Shown: positions 9,501 through 17,732 of the stretch, in pieces
Position numbering within the stretch: the first letter of the stretch is position 1
Layout of the letters: every line of letters begins with the position of its first letter
Assembly (NCBI GenBank): GCA_963668605.1
Contig: OY764903.1
Location: forward strand, 496,001 to 560,000
Length of the DNA: 64,000 nucleotides
Reading direction: 5' to 3'
Source of the DNA: G963668605 sp963668605
GTDB taxonomy: Bacteria; Acidobacteriota; Terriglobia; Bryobacterales; Bryobacteraceae
The notes under the pieces: generated by a model
The model's database searches: none
What the model was told of the DNA's origin: nothing
The model's input: only the letters and a program-made list of their open reading frames with translations
Made by a program: the position numbers and the translations under genes

Positions 9501-10030
9501 CCATTGATCGAGATGTTGGCTTGGTTGAACTGCGGTTGCACGCTGCCGATCACGCCCGGCGACAGGAAGACCAGTGCGTAGGGATTGCGCTGGTTGAGCG
9601 GCAGGTTGGTGATGCTCTTGTTCTCAATCGTCTGGCCGAGCGCGGCGGTGGTGCCCTCCAGCAGCGATGCCCGGCCGCTGATCTCGATAGTCTCGGTCAC
9701 CAGGCCGACTTCCAGAATCAGATCGATGCGCGCCGCCTGAGTCACTTGCAGCACGATGCCGGTACGGTCCACCTTCTTGAAACCGGGCGCCTCCACCACC
9801 ACGGAGTACGGACCCGGCTGCAGCGAAGCTGCTATGAACCGGCCGTCCGGCCCGCTTTCGAGCCGCGTAACGACGCCGGTATCGGCATTTATTACCTGAA
9901 CATGCGCTCCGGGCACGGAGGCGCCGGAGGAGTCCTTGACGTCGCCTTCGAGCGACGCGGTGATGGTCTGGGAACAAACAGGGATGGCCCCAAGCAGACA
10001 GGCGAGAAGCATCCGATGGAAACGAGACAT
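6581..10030 (-). CDS. Oar-like TonB-dependent receptor, copy 2, coupled to sulfatase
   Basis: About 1,149 residues from ATG 10030, preceded by a near-perfect AAAGGAGG at 10037-10044 that decides the start; the in-frame upstream ATG at 10051 lacks this. Signal peptide MLLACLLGAIPVCSQ, then a CarboxypepD_reg-like domain (ASLEGDVKDSSGASVPGAHV ... GPYSVVVEAPGF), a plug (NLPLNQRNPYALVFLSPGV; VDAVQEFRVQTNSYSAEFGR) and a barrel ending IQFGLKLLF. The adjoining sulfatase starts one base after its stop, so the pair works as a receptor plus periplasmic desulfation unit, plausibly for a sulfated glycan (inference from context). Confidence 0.92.
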   Translation of the reverse strand: MSRFHRMLLACLLGAIPVCSQTITASLEGDVKDSSGASVPGAHVQVINADTGVVTRLESGPDGRFIAASLQPGPYSVVVEAPGFKKVDRTGIVLQVTQAARIDLILEVGLVTETIEISGRASLLEGTTAALGQTIENKSITNLPLNQRNPYALVFLSPGVIGSVQPQFNQANISINGGRPGANEILADGIPSSPPLVNPIQGFTVYPSVDAVQEFRVQTNSYSAEFGRTSGGIINLVYKSGTNQLHGSAYEFLRNSKLDANGYFANQRGLPLTNFKRNQFGASAGGPVYIPKLYNGRNRTFFFFNYEGLRERSQSNLTTTVPTESQRSGDFSKTINSAGNQVVIYDPTTTTAAGTGYVRTAFPGNVIPPSRIDPVARNVVKYYPLPNRTPDNLGGTNNLALPGTAPTNSYAYDIKGDENINDRNRFFIRFSHRNFDQGIANRFPSDIAVAQGDSYQPQISNNAAFDYTFSLKPTFLIDFRYGFGRTLLQFSPRSAGFDPATLGFPSYLNANSDALYFPTFAPTGYLSLGANSFFRHNAFETHNWSLNNSKVLTGHLLKFGFEARLVRVNNSEIADTMGNFTFDKTLTQGPNPNAATAVAGDGIATLLLGSGAGVQTRCFKCVSTQSTYWAWYFADDWKIGRKLTLNLGLRYELEIPRHERYNRVNVFDPNVASPLAGPSGLPNLKGGLVFAGVNGVSAQQFPADTNNFAPRLGFAYQAAQNTVLRGGAGIFYAPSLRAAGGTVGNFGYRADTTFVGSQDGLRPTNYLRNPFPDGFTPVVGNSQGLMTAVGSVISASLQGDSVVPYSENWSFNVQQQLKGDFMVEVGYVGSHALHLTQSGEGTANLNQLTADQLKLGTALQQQVKNPFYGLITSGALATATVPQSFLLRAFPQFTTVNPLYWTGASSIYHSLQIKIEKRFANGLSLLASYTDAKLIDDFSIISNVGRNANIQNIYDRKNERAISSNDIAQNFVASFVYTLPFGRGRLIGGSMHRLLDAFVGGWQMNGILRFQGGQPLALSTTNTSNSGNNILRPNSTGVSAKLPGSVKDRLSRYFDTKAFTQPAPFTFGNVGRTLPDVRGPGLKNLDFSLFKNFKLVERLSLQFRAEAFNLTNTPSFSLPNQNFNAVAFGQITGTDNAARQIQFGLKLLF

Positions 10031-10124
10031 AATCCGCCTCCTTTGGGGCAAAGTATATCAGGATCCTGATCCGGAAACCATGGAGCTTCCACCAGTTCGA
10101 GACCGGGAGATCGGGACAGAGCCC

Positions 10125-10362
10125 AGGTCAACCTGAAGGGCCCCAGTAGCGATTCTCCTAAATCTGCGCAACACGCCCGATAATCGAGGACTCGGCAATA
10201 CGTCCGCCGTCTGTGATGATGCAAATCCCGCAGGATGCCAAATCATCCCCGGCACTCCAATTCGCCGTTGCGACGCCTCCAGGGGAAATCGGCCTCGGAT
10301 GTGGAACTGGCCGCGGCGTGTCGTTATGGGGTCAAGACGAACTTACCCGCGAATCAAGAACA
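10125..10362 (-). repeat. MITE-like repeat copy R1 (diverged, inverted)
   Basis: The 416-bp gap between the Oar gene and the EamA gene is filled mainly by a diverged, reverse-orientation copy of the ~325-bp repeat seen intact at 51484, 52248 and 53470. Recognisable segments in order are a CCTGAA-GG-CCCCAGTAGCGAT end, CCGCCGTCTGTGATG, CCCGCAGGATGCC, CCGTTGCGACGC, GGGGAAATCGGCCTCGGATG and GGAACTGGCCGCGGC. The end equivalent to the left terminal repeat is no longer recognisable. No credible gene is seen here. Confidence 0.75.
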
Positions 10363-10446
10363 AATCGCCGGCTACCCGAAGGTAGTTCACTTTGTCCTCT
10401 ACCCGGTTTCCCGGAGACTGGATTCTTCGTATTTCCGGCGGCCGGG

Positions 10447-10878
10447 CTAACGCATCAGGGCGCTGACCAGCACGCCGGCCGTGATTAGCGCGCCTCCCAG
10501 CAGATTGCCCGTCGACGGCTTCTCACCCAGAAACACAAGTGCGAGGATCACCACCAGCGCAACGCTGAGCTTGTCGACCGGAGCCACGCGCGAGGCGTCT
10601 CCGATTTGCAGGGCCTTGTAATAGAAGAGCCAGGAGAGACCTGTCGCGAGCGCGGAAAGAATCAGAAATACGAAGGAGTACCGCGAGATACGGAAGACAT
10701 CCGCCGCATTGCCTTGCAGCAGGACGATGCCCCAGGCGAAGAACACGATCACCACCGTGCGGATGGCGACGGCCAGGTTGCTGTCGACGTCGCGCACGCC
10801 GATTTTTCCGAAGATGGCAACCAGGGCGCCGAAGAACGCGGAGAGTACTGCATAGCCGGCCCAATTCATAGTTACCAC
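10447..10878 (-). CDS. EamA-family small membrane transporter
   Basis: 143 residues, a single EamA unit with about five hydrophobic helices (WAGYAVLSAFFGALVAIFGKIG; VAIRTVVIVFFAWGIVLL; FVFLILSALATGLSWLFYYKAL; KLSVALVVILALVFLGE; GGALITAGVLVSALM). Family members of this length (COG2510-like) act as dimers in drug/metabolite export; the substrate is unknown. GTG 10878 overlaps the stop of the upstream methyltransferase by one base, and ATG 10869 is an alternative three codons on. It is the last gene of the sulfatase-methyltransferase-EamA transcription unit. Confidence 0.85.
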   Translation of the reverse strand: MVTMNWAGYAVLSAFFGALVAIFGKIGVRDVDSNLAVAIRTVVIVFFAWGIVLLQGNAADVFRISRYSFVFLILSALATGLSWLFYYKALQIGDASRVAPVDKLSVALVVILALVFLGEKPSTGNLLGGALITAGVLVSALMR

Positions 10879-11627
10879 TACCGCAAATCGAGCGCGCCTT
10901 GGTCAAGTTTTTTGCGTGCGACAAGACCCGCACATTCGCGGCCGTCGAGGTGCAGCGTGGCCGGCAGGTCCGCGCGGCAATAGAGCCACGCGCGCTCCAC
11001 GGCAAGTCCGGCGGCCGTAGCGGCCCGCGCGAGAACAAGATCATCGAGCAGGTGCATCGATCGCGGCATCTGGCTGAGTTGGCGGTGTTGCGAATAGACG
11101 CTTAGCTTGGGAATCCAGCCCGGCCATTTCACGCCGTCCGCAATGCGGCGCTCATATTCGGGAATGAAGGCCGCGAAGGGTGCTTGATAGGGAGTCGCGG
11201 TCTGCACGAACAGCTTGCCGCCGGGGCGCAGCCAGCGCGCCACCGCACGCAGGCCCTGCTCCAATTGATTGCCCGTCAAAAAGTGGAAGACATTGGAAGC
11301 GTGCACGGCGCCGAGAGAGCCGGATTCGAAATGCAGTTCGCGCGGAAACCGCCCGGCCTTGAGGGTGAGTCGGGCGCGATCCGCTTCGGGAACGCGGCGC
11401 GCGAGCTCGGTCAGATGGCCCGCGTCCAGATCGTTTGCGATGACAGTGGCGCCGGCGCGCAACGCGGCCAGACTGGCTGCGCCGAACGCTGCGCCGGTGT
11501 CGAGCACCGGGAGAGTTTCGCCGCGGCAGAAAGCGGCAAAAAGCTCGCTCGCAGGACCAAGCTGCTCGGACGCCCAGCCCATGCGATTGCAAGTGAGAAT
11601 GCGCCGCGGCGCTGCGGTCGGTTTCAC
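10878..11627 (-). CDS. Class I SAM-dependent methyltransferase
   Basis: 249 residues. Motif I reads LDTGAAFGAASLAALRAGA followed by VIANDLDAGHL (acidic loop contacting the SAM ribose); ASNVFHFL and LRPGGKLFVQTATPY match post-II and motif III regions of Rossmann-fold methyltransferases. The substrate is unknown; it most resembles small-molecule or tellurite-resistance-like (Methyltransf_25-type) enzymes. It starts 13 bp after the stop of the sulfatase and overlaps the EamA gene by one base, so the three are probably cotranscribed. Confidence 0.8.
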   Translation of the reverse strand: MKPTAAPRRILTCNRMGWASEQLGPASELFAAFCRGETLPVLDTGAAFGAASLAALRAGATVIANDLDAGHLTELARRVPEADRARLTLKAGRFPRELHFESGSLGAVHASNVFHFLTGNQLEQGLRAVARWLRPGGKLFVQTATPYQAPFAAFIPEYERRIADGVKWPGWIPKLSVYSQHRQLSQMPRSMHLLDDLVLARAATAAGLAVERAWLYCRADLPATLHLDGRECAGLVARKKLDQGALDLR

Positions 11628-11640
11628 ACGGGTCCGATTC

Positions 11641-12999
11641 TCAGCGGATTATCTGATTCCACTTATCGAGATCCTGCTTCATACCCGGCAGAACCGTTGG
11701 CGCGTCTTGAATCAGGTTCTTCATCTCCAGTGGATCGGCCTTCAGGTTGTAGAGTTCATCCATGCCCTGAAGTTCGGTGTAATGGATATATTTCCATTGC
11801 TCGTTGCGTACGCCCTGCCAGCTCGGAACTCGTGCGAAATTGCGTTCCATGAAGTACTCGGCGAGGAAGGATGTACGCCAGTTCTTCACGTCGCCTTTTA
11901 GCACGGGCGTGAGCGAACGGCCCTGCATTTCGGGCAGGACTGGTACGCCGGCCAGTTCGAGCATCGTCGGCGCCATGTCGACATTGAGCACCATCTGGTC
12001 GAACTTCGTCCCAGCCTTGATCCGTTTCGGGTAGCGCATGAGCATCGGAATGCGCAGCGATTCCTCATAGGCCCAGCGCTTGTCACCCAGATGATGGTCG
12101 CCCCAGAGATATCCGTTGTCGCTGGTGAAGACGATGAGAGTGTTGTCCAGTTGTTTGGTCTCTTCCAACGTTTTCAGGATGCGGCCGACGCCCTCATCGA
12201 TGGCGGCCACGCAGCGAAGCTGATTGCGGATCAATTCGTCGCTCGACCCTGTGCCGCTGGACACCGCCGGTTTGCCGTCGATCAGGCGTTGCAGAGCGGG
12301 CTTGCCGTCAAGATTATCCTCCGCGTTGGCGCTGCGCACGATCTTCTCGTTGGTGAACAAATCCTTGTGGCGCTCGGCCGGCGTGAATGGACCATGCACG
12401 GCCTTGTGCGCGAGATACATCACAAACGGCTTGGTGTGTTTCTTTTCGAGAAACTCCACGGCGTGGTTGGTCAGCACATCCGAGATGTAGCCCTTGAGCT
12501 GAACTTGCTTACCGTCGATGTTGAGCGTCGGATCATTATAGACGCCCTGTCCCTTGAAGCTGACCCAGCGGTCGAAGCCCGGCCGCGGCGTGTCGTCGTT
12601 GCCCATGTGCCACTTGCCTGTGAAGCAGGTCTCATAACCGGCGTCGTGCAGCAAACGTGGCCACGTGATCAACTTGTGGCTGAGTTCGTTGGAATCGCCA
12701 TTGCCAAGCACCTTGTGCGAGCGCACGTAGCGGCCCGTCAGGAAACTGGCGCGGCTCGGCGAGCATAGCGACGTCGTGACGAAGGCATTGCGGAAGATCG
12801 CGCCTTCGCGTGCGATGCGATCGATATTGGGGGACTTCGCGAACGGGTGGCCGAGGCAGCCCAGCGCGTTGTAGCGCAGGTCGTCGATCAGAATGAAAAG
12901 GATATTGGGGCGTGAATCGGTTTTCGCCGGCGGCGGCGTGTATGCCGCGCCCAAAGCGAGCGAGCCGATCGCCTCCCGCCTGGTCAGAGTATGGGACAT
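11641..12999 (-). CDS. Tat-exported type I sulfatase, second copy
   Basis: About 452 residues from ATG 12999, chosen because MSHTLTRREAIGSLALGAA is a Tat signal; the frame stays open to 13050. PNILFILIDDLRYNALGCLG provides metal ligands and Cys79 lies in C-S-P-S-R-x3-L-T-G-R, the formylglycine signature. VFTSDNGYLWGDHHLGDKRW and YEESLRIPMLMRYP are typical of the arylsulfatase/iduronate-2-sulfatase-like group. It is probably a periplasmic glycan sulfatase. It is divergent from the secreted protein gene at 13060, sharing a 60-bp promoter region. Confidence 0.92.
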   Translation of the reverse strand: MSHTLTRREAIGSLALGAAYTPPPAKTDSRPNILFILIDDLRYNALGCLGHPFAKSPNIDRIAREGAIFRNAFVTTSLCSPSRASFLTGRYVRSHKVLGNGDSNELSHKLITWPRLLHDAGYETCFTGKWHMGNDDTPRPGFDRWVSFKGQGVYNDPTLNIDGKQVQLKGYISDVLTNHAVEFLEKKHTKPFVMYLAHKAVHGPFTPAERHKDLFTNEKIVRSANAEDNLDGKPALQRLIDGKPAVSSGTGSSDELIRNQLRCVAAIDEGVGRILKTLEETKQLDNTLIVFTSDNGYLWGDHHLGDKRWAYEESLRIPMLMRYPKRIKAGTKFDQMVLNVDMAPTMLELAGVPVLPEMQGRSLTPVLKGDVKNWRTSFLAEYFMERNFARVPSWQGVRNEQWKYIHYTELQGMDELYNLKADPLEMKNLIQDAPTVLPGMKQDLDKWNQIIR

Positions 13000-13059
13000 G
13001 TCTGTTATTCCATCACACTTGCGGCCGGCCTGTCGTTCATACTGGAGCAAGGTGCCGGA

Positions 13060-13773
13060 ATGTCATTGAAAATTGGGGCGGCGCTGCCCTGCCTGCTGTT
13101 CGTTGTGCCGCTCTTCGCGCAGGATTTCAGCGCCAGGCACCAGCATTCGAGAGGCTTCTGCACGGGCGCCGTATCTATCACGCCCAACGGGATCGCCTAC
13201 GCTCAGGCCGGGGACGAACAAATCATCGGGGAGAAACGGCACACGTTCTCGTGGACCTTCGAGGACATCGAACAGCTCGAGATCAGCACGACCGCGCTGA
13301 ATGTCGTCATCGCGGAAGAGCGTATGTTTTTCACTGGCGGGGATCGCGAACTCAAATTCAGCGGCGACTTTGCGCGCGCCTACCTGCGCCTGAAGGATCG
13401 CATGGACCAGAGACTCATCGCCCGGCTGGCTGACGATCAAGTGGATCCGCTCTGGAAGATACCCGTCCTGCGATTGGGCCGTACCAAAGGCAGCGACGGG
13501 GAACTCCTCATCGGCGCCGAACGCCTCGTTTTCAAGGCCTCGGCACAAGAACTGTCGCGAACATGGCGCTACACGGACATCGAGCAGATCAGCGCCAGCG
13601 GCCCGTTCGAGTTGAGCATCGCCAGCCCCGAACGCACGAAGACGAGCTACCGCGGCCGCCGGGTTTACAGCTTTCAACTCAAGCAGGCGCTCAGCAAAAC
13701 GAGCTACGAAGAATTGCTGCAACGCCTCGATCGCAAGCAGAATCAGAGACGCCAGGAAAGCGCCCGCGACTGA
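13060..13773 (+). CDS. Secreted protein with two similar beta-domains, function unknown
   Basis: 237 residues from ATG 13060 (GGAGCAAGGTG upstream; MSLKIGAALPCLLFVVPLFAQ signal peptide). The mature part holds two internally similar units: FCTGAVSITPNGIAYAQ...HTFSWTFEDIEQLEIS and GELLIGAERLVFKAS...RTWRYTDIEQISAS. The pattern of 'L.I....I.Y......W...DI..' resembles PH/GRAM-like strands that are common in Acidobacteriota exported proteins. The C-terminus is a basic Gln/Arg-rich helix (LLQRLDRKQNQRRQ). No enzymatic motif is seen. Confidence 0.6.
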   Translation: MSLKIGAALPCLLFVVPLFAQDFSARHQHSRGFCTGAVSITPNGIAYAQAGDEQIIGEKRHTFSWTFEDIEQLEISTTALNVVIAEERMFFTGGDRELKFSGDFARAYLRLKDRMDQRLIARLADDQVDPLWKIPVLRLGRTKGSDGELLIGAERLVFKASAQELSRTWRYTDIEQISASGPFELSIASPERTKTSYRGRRVYSFQLKQALSKTSYEELLQRLDRKQNQRRQESARD

Positions 13774-13886
13774 AGGCGGCGCGTGGTCTCCAGTGAATAC
13801 GGCCCTTTCCGCTCTGGCTTCCCGCGCGGAGCAGCGGAGCAATCGTTCGCAACTCGTTCACCGCGACATGCACTGCGGTTAGCGGC

Positions 13887-14480
13887 CTAAGCGTTCATCA
13901 GTTCGATCTGGGCGAACTCGTCAAACCATTGGATGGCGTTGACCGCCGCATATTTCTGGCCGAGGTGAAAGACATTGTCGCGTGGCAGGCCCATCGCCCA
14001 AGCCAGCACGATGCGGTTCACGCCGCCGTGGCTCACCAGGGCGATCGTGCGACCCTTATGTTCTTCCAACAGTTCCAACACGCAACCGGTCACGCGCTCC
14101 CACATGGCGATGAAACTCTCGCCGTTGGGAAACTGCACTTGGGTGGGACGCTCCATCCACTCGCGGTACTTCTCCGGATGGGTGGCGGCGATCTCGTCAT
14201 AGGTGCGCCCCTCGAAGTCGCCGAAATCGATCTCCGAGAGCGGTTCGAGCGGGATCACGGAAGGGCCGCACACTTCTGCGACAACACGGGCGCTCTCCAT
14301 CGTGCGCGTCCGCGGACTCGCGTAAATCGCATCCAGGCTTTCGTCTTCCAGCAGCGTCACGGCGGCCCGCATCTGCGAAATGCCGTCGGCCGAAAGCCCG
14401 ACGTCGAGTTTGCCATAGCAGCGGCCACGCGCCGATTCTTCAGGTTCGCCATGCCGCAACACCCAGATTCGTGTCGTCAC
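13887..14480 (-). CDS. cobC: Histidine phosphatase, probable alpha-ribazole phosphatase
   Basis: 197 residues. The catalytic LRHGEPE is at residues 8-14, with His10 the expected phospho-acceptor, and ALVSHGGVNRIVLAW carries the second catalytic His. ARGRCYGKLDVGLSADG matches the substrate loop of CobC-type phosphatases more than that of phosphoglycerate mutases. CobC removes the phosphate from alpha-ribazole-5'-phosphate or the final cobalamin phosphate. Position directly after cobS in the cobT-cobS order supports this assignment over a generic histidine phosphatase. It ends the operon. Confidence 0.82.
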   Translation of the reverse strand: MTTRIWVLRHGEPEESARGRCYGKLDVGLSADGISQMRAAVTLLEDESLDAIYASPRTRTMESARVVAEVCGPSVIPLEPLSEIDFGDFEGRTYDEIAATHPEKYREWMERPTQVQFPNGESFIAMWERVTGCVLELLEEHKGRTIALVSHGGVNRIVLAWAMGLPRDNVFHLGQKYAAVNAIQWFDEFAQIELMNA

Positions 14481-14489
14481 CGTGCCTCC

Positions 14490-15242
14490 CTATCGCAAGA
14501 CCAGGGCGGTTAACAGCACCATCGTCTCGCTGATTTCCGTACACGCGCCGATCGTGTCGCCAGTCACGCCGCCAATGCGCCGGAGCGACCAGCGCCCGAA
14601 CAGCGTACTCAACAACACAACGAGACCGAATGCAGCCAGGCCCCGCCAGGCTCCCAAAGCCAGAGCGGCGCTCAACGTAATTATCGTCGCAATCGACGCC
14701 TCGCGCCAGCCGACGAATCGCGCGACGCCGCCGGTCCCGCTCGCGCCTTCCTGCTCTGTTTTTCTGGCATAAGGGAAGGCGAATCCCATGCAGGCCGTCG
14801 CCCAGCGTGCGATGCACGGAGCGAGCAGTAACCACATATCGGCGCGCCGGGTTTCAGCCAATCCCACGATCGCAGCGACTTTCAAGAGGATCGTCAACAG
14901 CAGCGTCGCAGCGCCGTAAGTCCCGATGGCGTGATCGCGCATAATGCGCAGAACATCCGCGCGCGTGTGGCCGCCGCCGAAGCCATCGGCCATGTCGGCG
15001 AGACCGTCCATGTGCAGCGCTCCGGTAAGCAAAGCCTCCATGGCGACGACGAGGATCGCCGCAACCAGCACCGGCAGGACGCTCGAAGCCGCGCGGAAGA
15101 CGGCCCAGTAAGCCGCGCCGATCAGCAGGCCGACGAGGGGGAACCAGCGCGCCGACTGGCCCACCGTTTCCGCGCCGCCGGTCCAGCGTTGCGGCACAGG
15201 AATGCGCGTGAGAAACGCGACGGATGTCGGCAGGCAGGTCAT
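14490..15242 (-). CDS. cobS: Adenosylcobinamide-GDP ribazoletransferase
   Basis: 250 residues, the usual size. AFLTRIPVP at residues 9-17 and GALHMDGLADMADGFGGGHTRADVLRIMRD are CobS hallmarks (membrane-embedded D-x2-D-x3-D metal motif, as in CDP-alcohol phosphotransferase-like enzymes). Multiple hydrophobic segments indicate an inner-membrane protein. It joins adenosylcobinamide-GDP to alpha-ribazole(-phosphate), closing the nucleotide loop of cobalamin. ATG 15240-15242 overlaps the cobT stop (ATGA), implying translational coupling; cobC follows nine bases after its stop. Confidence 0.93.
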   Translation of the reverse strand: MTCLPTSVAFLTRIPVPQRWTGGAETVGQSARWFPLVGLLIGAAYWAVFRAASSVLPVLVAAILVVAMEALLTGALHMDGLADMADGFGGGHTRADVLRIMRDHAIGTYGAATLLLTILLKVAAIVGLAETRRADMWLLLAPCIARWATACMGFAFPYARKTEQEGASGTGGVARFVGWREASIATIITLSAALALGAWRGLAAFGLVVLLSTLFGRWSLRRIGGVTGDTIGACTEISETMVLLTALVLR

Positions 15243-16297
15243 GCCGCTCCGGAGACGTTGGCCGATTCAAACGTGGCCATCTGCGTAAAGGCGGCGACCG
15301 CGCCGCGAATCACGGTCATCGCAACCGCTCCGCCGGTGCCCTCGCCCAGGCGCATCGCAAGATCGAGCAAAGGCCGCTGGCCGATCAAATCGAGCAAGGC
15401 GCTGTGCCCCTGTTCTATGGACCGATGCGCGGCGAAGAGGTAGTCTTTCACATTCGGTGCGAGGCGCACGGCCAGCGCCGCCGCGGCGGTCGCAATAAAA
15501 CCGTCGACCACGATGGGACGCCGGTGGGCCGCGCCGCCCACGCAGTAACCCGTCATGGCCGCAATCTCGAAGCCGCCGACGCGGGCGAGCACATCGAAGG
15601 CATCGTGCACGTGCGGGCCATGCAGCGCGATCGCCTTAGTAAGGGCCGCCATTTTGCGCACCAGCATCGCATCGTCCGCGCCCGCTCCGCGGCCCACAAC
15701 TGCTTCGATCGGAAGGCCGGTCAACAGCGCCGCGATGGCACTCGCGGGAGTCGTGTTGCCGATTCCCATTTCTCCGAAGCCGAGCAGATCGCGCCCATCG
15801 GCGGCGGCCTCGTCCGCCATGTCGACGCCCACCTGGAGCGCTGCCAACGTCTGCTCGCGCGTCATGGCTGCTTCGACGCAAAAATTCCGGGTGCCGTCGG
15901 CGATCCTGCGGCGCAAAAGACCGGCGTGTTCGGGAATCGCGGACGCCACGCCGGCATCGACCACGCGCAAGTCCGCTCCGGCCGCACCGGCCAAGGCATT
16001 GATCGCCGCTCCGCCATGCAGAAAGTTGAGCACCATCTGAGCAGTCACGGCCTGCGGATACGGGCTTACGCCCTCGGCGCAAACGCCGTGGTCGCCAGCG
16101 AACACTACGATCCTGGGGCGCGACACCGTTGGGGTCATCGATTCGGCGATGGCCACGCAGCGGTTGGCAATCTCTTCCAGGCGGCCCAGGCTGCCGGGAG
16201 GCTTCGTCAAAGTCAGTTGCCGTTTTTCGGCGCGGAGAATCCAGTTGGAATCGACAGGGCGGACGGAAGGAAGGTTGCTGTGGGGGTCGTTGATCAC
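15239..16297 (-). CDS. cobT: Nicotinate-nucleotide--dimethylbenzimidazole phosphoribosyltransferase
   Basis: About 352 residues from GTG 16297, which matches the family length; the frame is open further to 16435 but that extension is Arg/Ser/Pro-rich and unlike the family. LTKPPGSLGRLEEIA, VFAGDHGVCAEGVSPYPQAVT, GEMGIGNTTPASAI and the C-terminal RLGEGTGGAVA (with the catalytic Glu) are all diagnostic. It makes alpha-ribazole-5'-phosphate from a benzimidazole base and nicotinate mononucleotide. First gene of cobT-cobS-cobC. I searched the 150 bp upstream for a B12-box-like motif and saw none. Confidence 0.93.
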   Translation of the reverse strand: MINDPHSNLPSVRPVDSNWILRAEKRQLTLTKPPGSLGRLEEIANRCVAIAESMTPTVSRPRIVVFAGDHGVCAEGVSPYPQAVTAQMVLNFLHGGAAINALAGAAGADLRVVDAGVASAIPEHAGLLRRRIADGTRNFCVEAAMTREQTLAALQVGVDMADEAAADGRDLLGFGEMGIGNTTPASAIAALLTGLPIEAVVGRGAGADDAMLVRKMAALTKAIALHGPHVHDAFDVLARVGGFEIAAMTGYCVGGAAHRRPIVVDGFIATAAAALAVRLAPNVKDYLFAAHRSIEQGHSALLDLIGQRPLLDLAMRLGEGTGGAVAMTVIRGAVAAFTQMATFESANVSGAA

Positions 16298-16496
16298 TCT
16301 ACCAGTGTAAACAGAGTCCCTCGACCGTACCCGCGGGCGGCTTGTCGAAGGCCGCATCGGCCGACGCATTTGACCCACGTTGCTCGGTGCCGGTAGCTGG
16401 CGATCCGAATTATTCAGACGCGCTAACAGCGCCAACTACGGGAGGGCTTTCTTTTTGCCAATGGGGAGCCAAATCTGTCAGGGACAAGCGTCACTC

Positions 16497-17723
16497 TTAT
16501 GGATTCGAAGTTGCGCGCGGTTCACTCGCGCGTTTTTGCATCGCTTTGAGGGCATCGTTGAGCCGGTTGGCGCGGGTGCGCTCCGTACGCAGCCCCTCCT
16601 TCGCCGACTTCAATTCCTGTTCGAGCTCCTCCACCTGGTTGCGCAATTCGAGCAACTCCGACTGTGGCCCTGCGGGTTGTCCCAGAAAGCGCGCCGACTG
16701 CAACACCGGCGGCTGTCCCGGACTCAGGAACGACATGCGCACACTCACATCGGCGCCGCGCCGCTGGTAAGTCACGCTGCCGCCGCGCAGTTCCTCAAGC
16801 CCCAGATGTTTTTCGGTCTTCTCGCTGTCGTCTGTAATCACAAGCGTTGCGCTACGGGCGTCTTTCACGCCTTCGGCCGCCCGGTCCCATTCAATTCGCA
16901 GTTGCTGGCCGACCTCGGACAATTTCAGACTGGGCGGCTGGGCCTCGCGCCGCAGCAATCGCGACAAGCCGAAAAACGCGCCGGCGCCGGCCAGCAGGAC
17001 AAGAACGGCCACCAGCATCCAGCGCGGAACCCTCGAACGCCCACCTGGTTTCTCCGCGAGTTGCTCAATGAATGCCGGAGGGGCCGTCTCCTCCGCTGGA
17101 TCGGGCTGTTCGTCAATCGCTTCCGGCTCGGGTGCGCGGCTCGTCGATCCATGGCCCGGCGGCATCAGCACAAATTCGCGATAGCAGGAACTCGTGCGGA
17201 TGGTGCCGTCGCTCTCGCGGAAAAAAAAGCCCGCCATCGTCGGCCGCTGGAACGACGGCCGGATCAGCAACACTACCTGCCAGGCCTCCGGAAAGTAGCG
17301 GCTGTAAAGATCGAGGGCGCCATCCTCCAGTGCCATATTGCGCCGGAACGTAGATTGCGTCCAGCCAACGGGCACCAGCCCGCGCAACTTCGAATCGTGA
17401 TTGACGGACCGGATCAGCGTCTGAAGATTCAATTCATCGGCGGACGACAGCGACGAGCGTAGCCCGTCGGGTTCGTCGAGCGGCAACGGCCGCCAAGCCT
17501 GTATGCGTACGAAGCCCCCACCGTGCTTGCCGAACAACACTCCGCCGATCTGGGCTCCGGCCCCCACGTTCTTACGGAACGCTCCCGCCATCGTAGCGCC
17601 GATATTGTCGAGCACCGAATTCGAGTACTCGACGAGCAGAGTCTGCCCGTCCACTTTCCAGGAGCCATATTCAAAAGTATCGCCAATTGGATTCATGCGG
17701 CTGTTCGAGTACCCTCCGAGCAC
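16497..17723 (-). CDS. Membrane protein with degenerate MPN/JAMM-like N-terminal domain
   Basis: 408 residues, no family recognised with certainty. Residues ~30-170 have the layout of an MPN (JAB) domain: IGGVLFGKHGGGFVRIQAWRPLP, then VPVGWTQSTF, then ALEDGALDLYSRYFPEAWQVVLLIRP and MAGFFFRE. In active JAMM proteases the second block would be G-W-x-H-S-H-P; here His ligands are absent (GWTQSTFR), so a metalloprotease is unlikely. An acidic Pro/Glu linker, one transmembrane helix (MLVAVLVLLAGAGAFFGL), a beta-rich domain and a C-terminal coiled coil (SELLELRNQVEELEQELKSAKEGL) follow. It is probably a bitopic scaffold or ubiquitin-like-system relative. It begins 9 bp after the neighbouring membrane-protein gene. 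Confidence 0.6.
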   Translation of the reverse strand: MLGGYSNSRMNPIGDTFEYGSWKVDGQTLLVEYSNSVLDNIGATMAGAFRKNVGAGAQIGGVLFGKHGGGFVRIQAWRPLPLDEPDGLRSSLSSADELNLQTLIRSVNHDSKLRGLVPVGWTQSTFRRNMALEDGALDLYSRYFPEAWQVVLLIRPSFQRPTMAGFFFRESDGTIRTSSCYREFVLMPPGHGSTSRAPEPEAIDEQPDPAEETAPPAFIEQLAEKPGGRSRVPRWMLVAVLVLLAGAGAFFGLSRLLRREAQPPSLKLSEVGQQLRIEWDRAAEGVKDARSATLVITDDSEKTEKHLGLEELRGGSVTYQRRGADVSVRMSFLSPGQPPVLQSARFLGQPAGPQSELLELRNQVEELEQELKSAKEGLRTERTRANRLNDALKAMQKRASEPRATSNP

Positions 17724-17732
17724 ATTTCCGGT

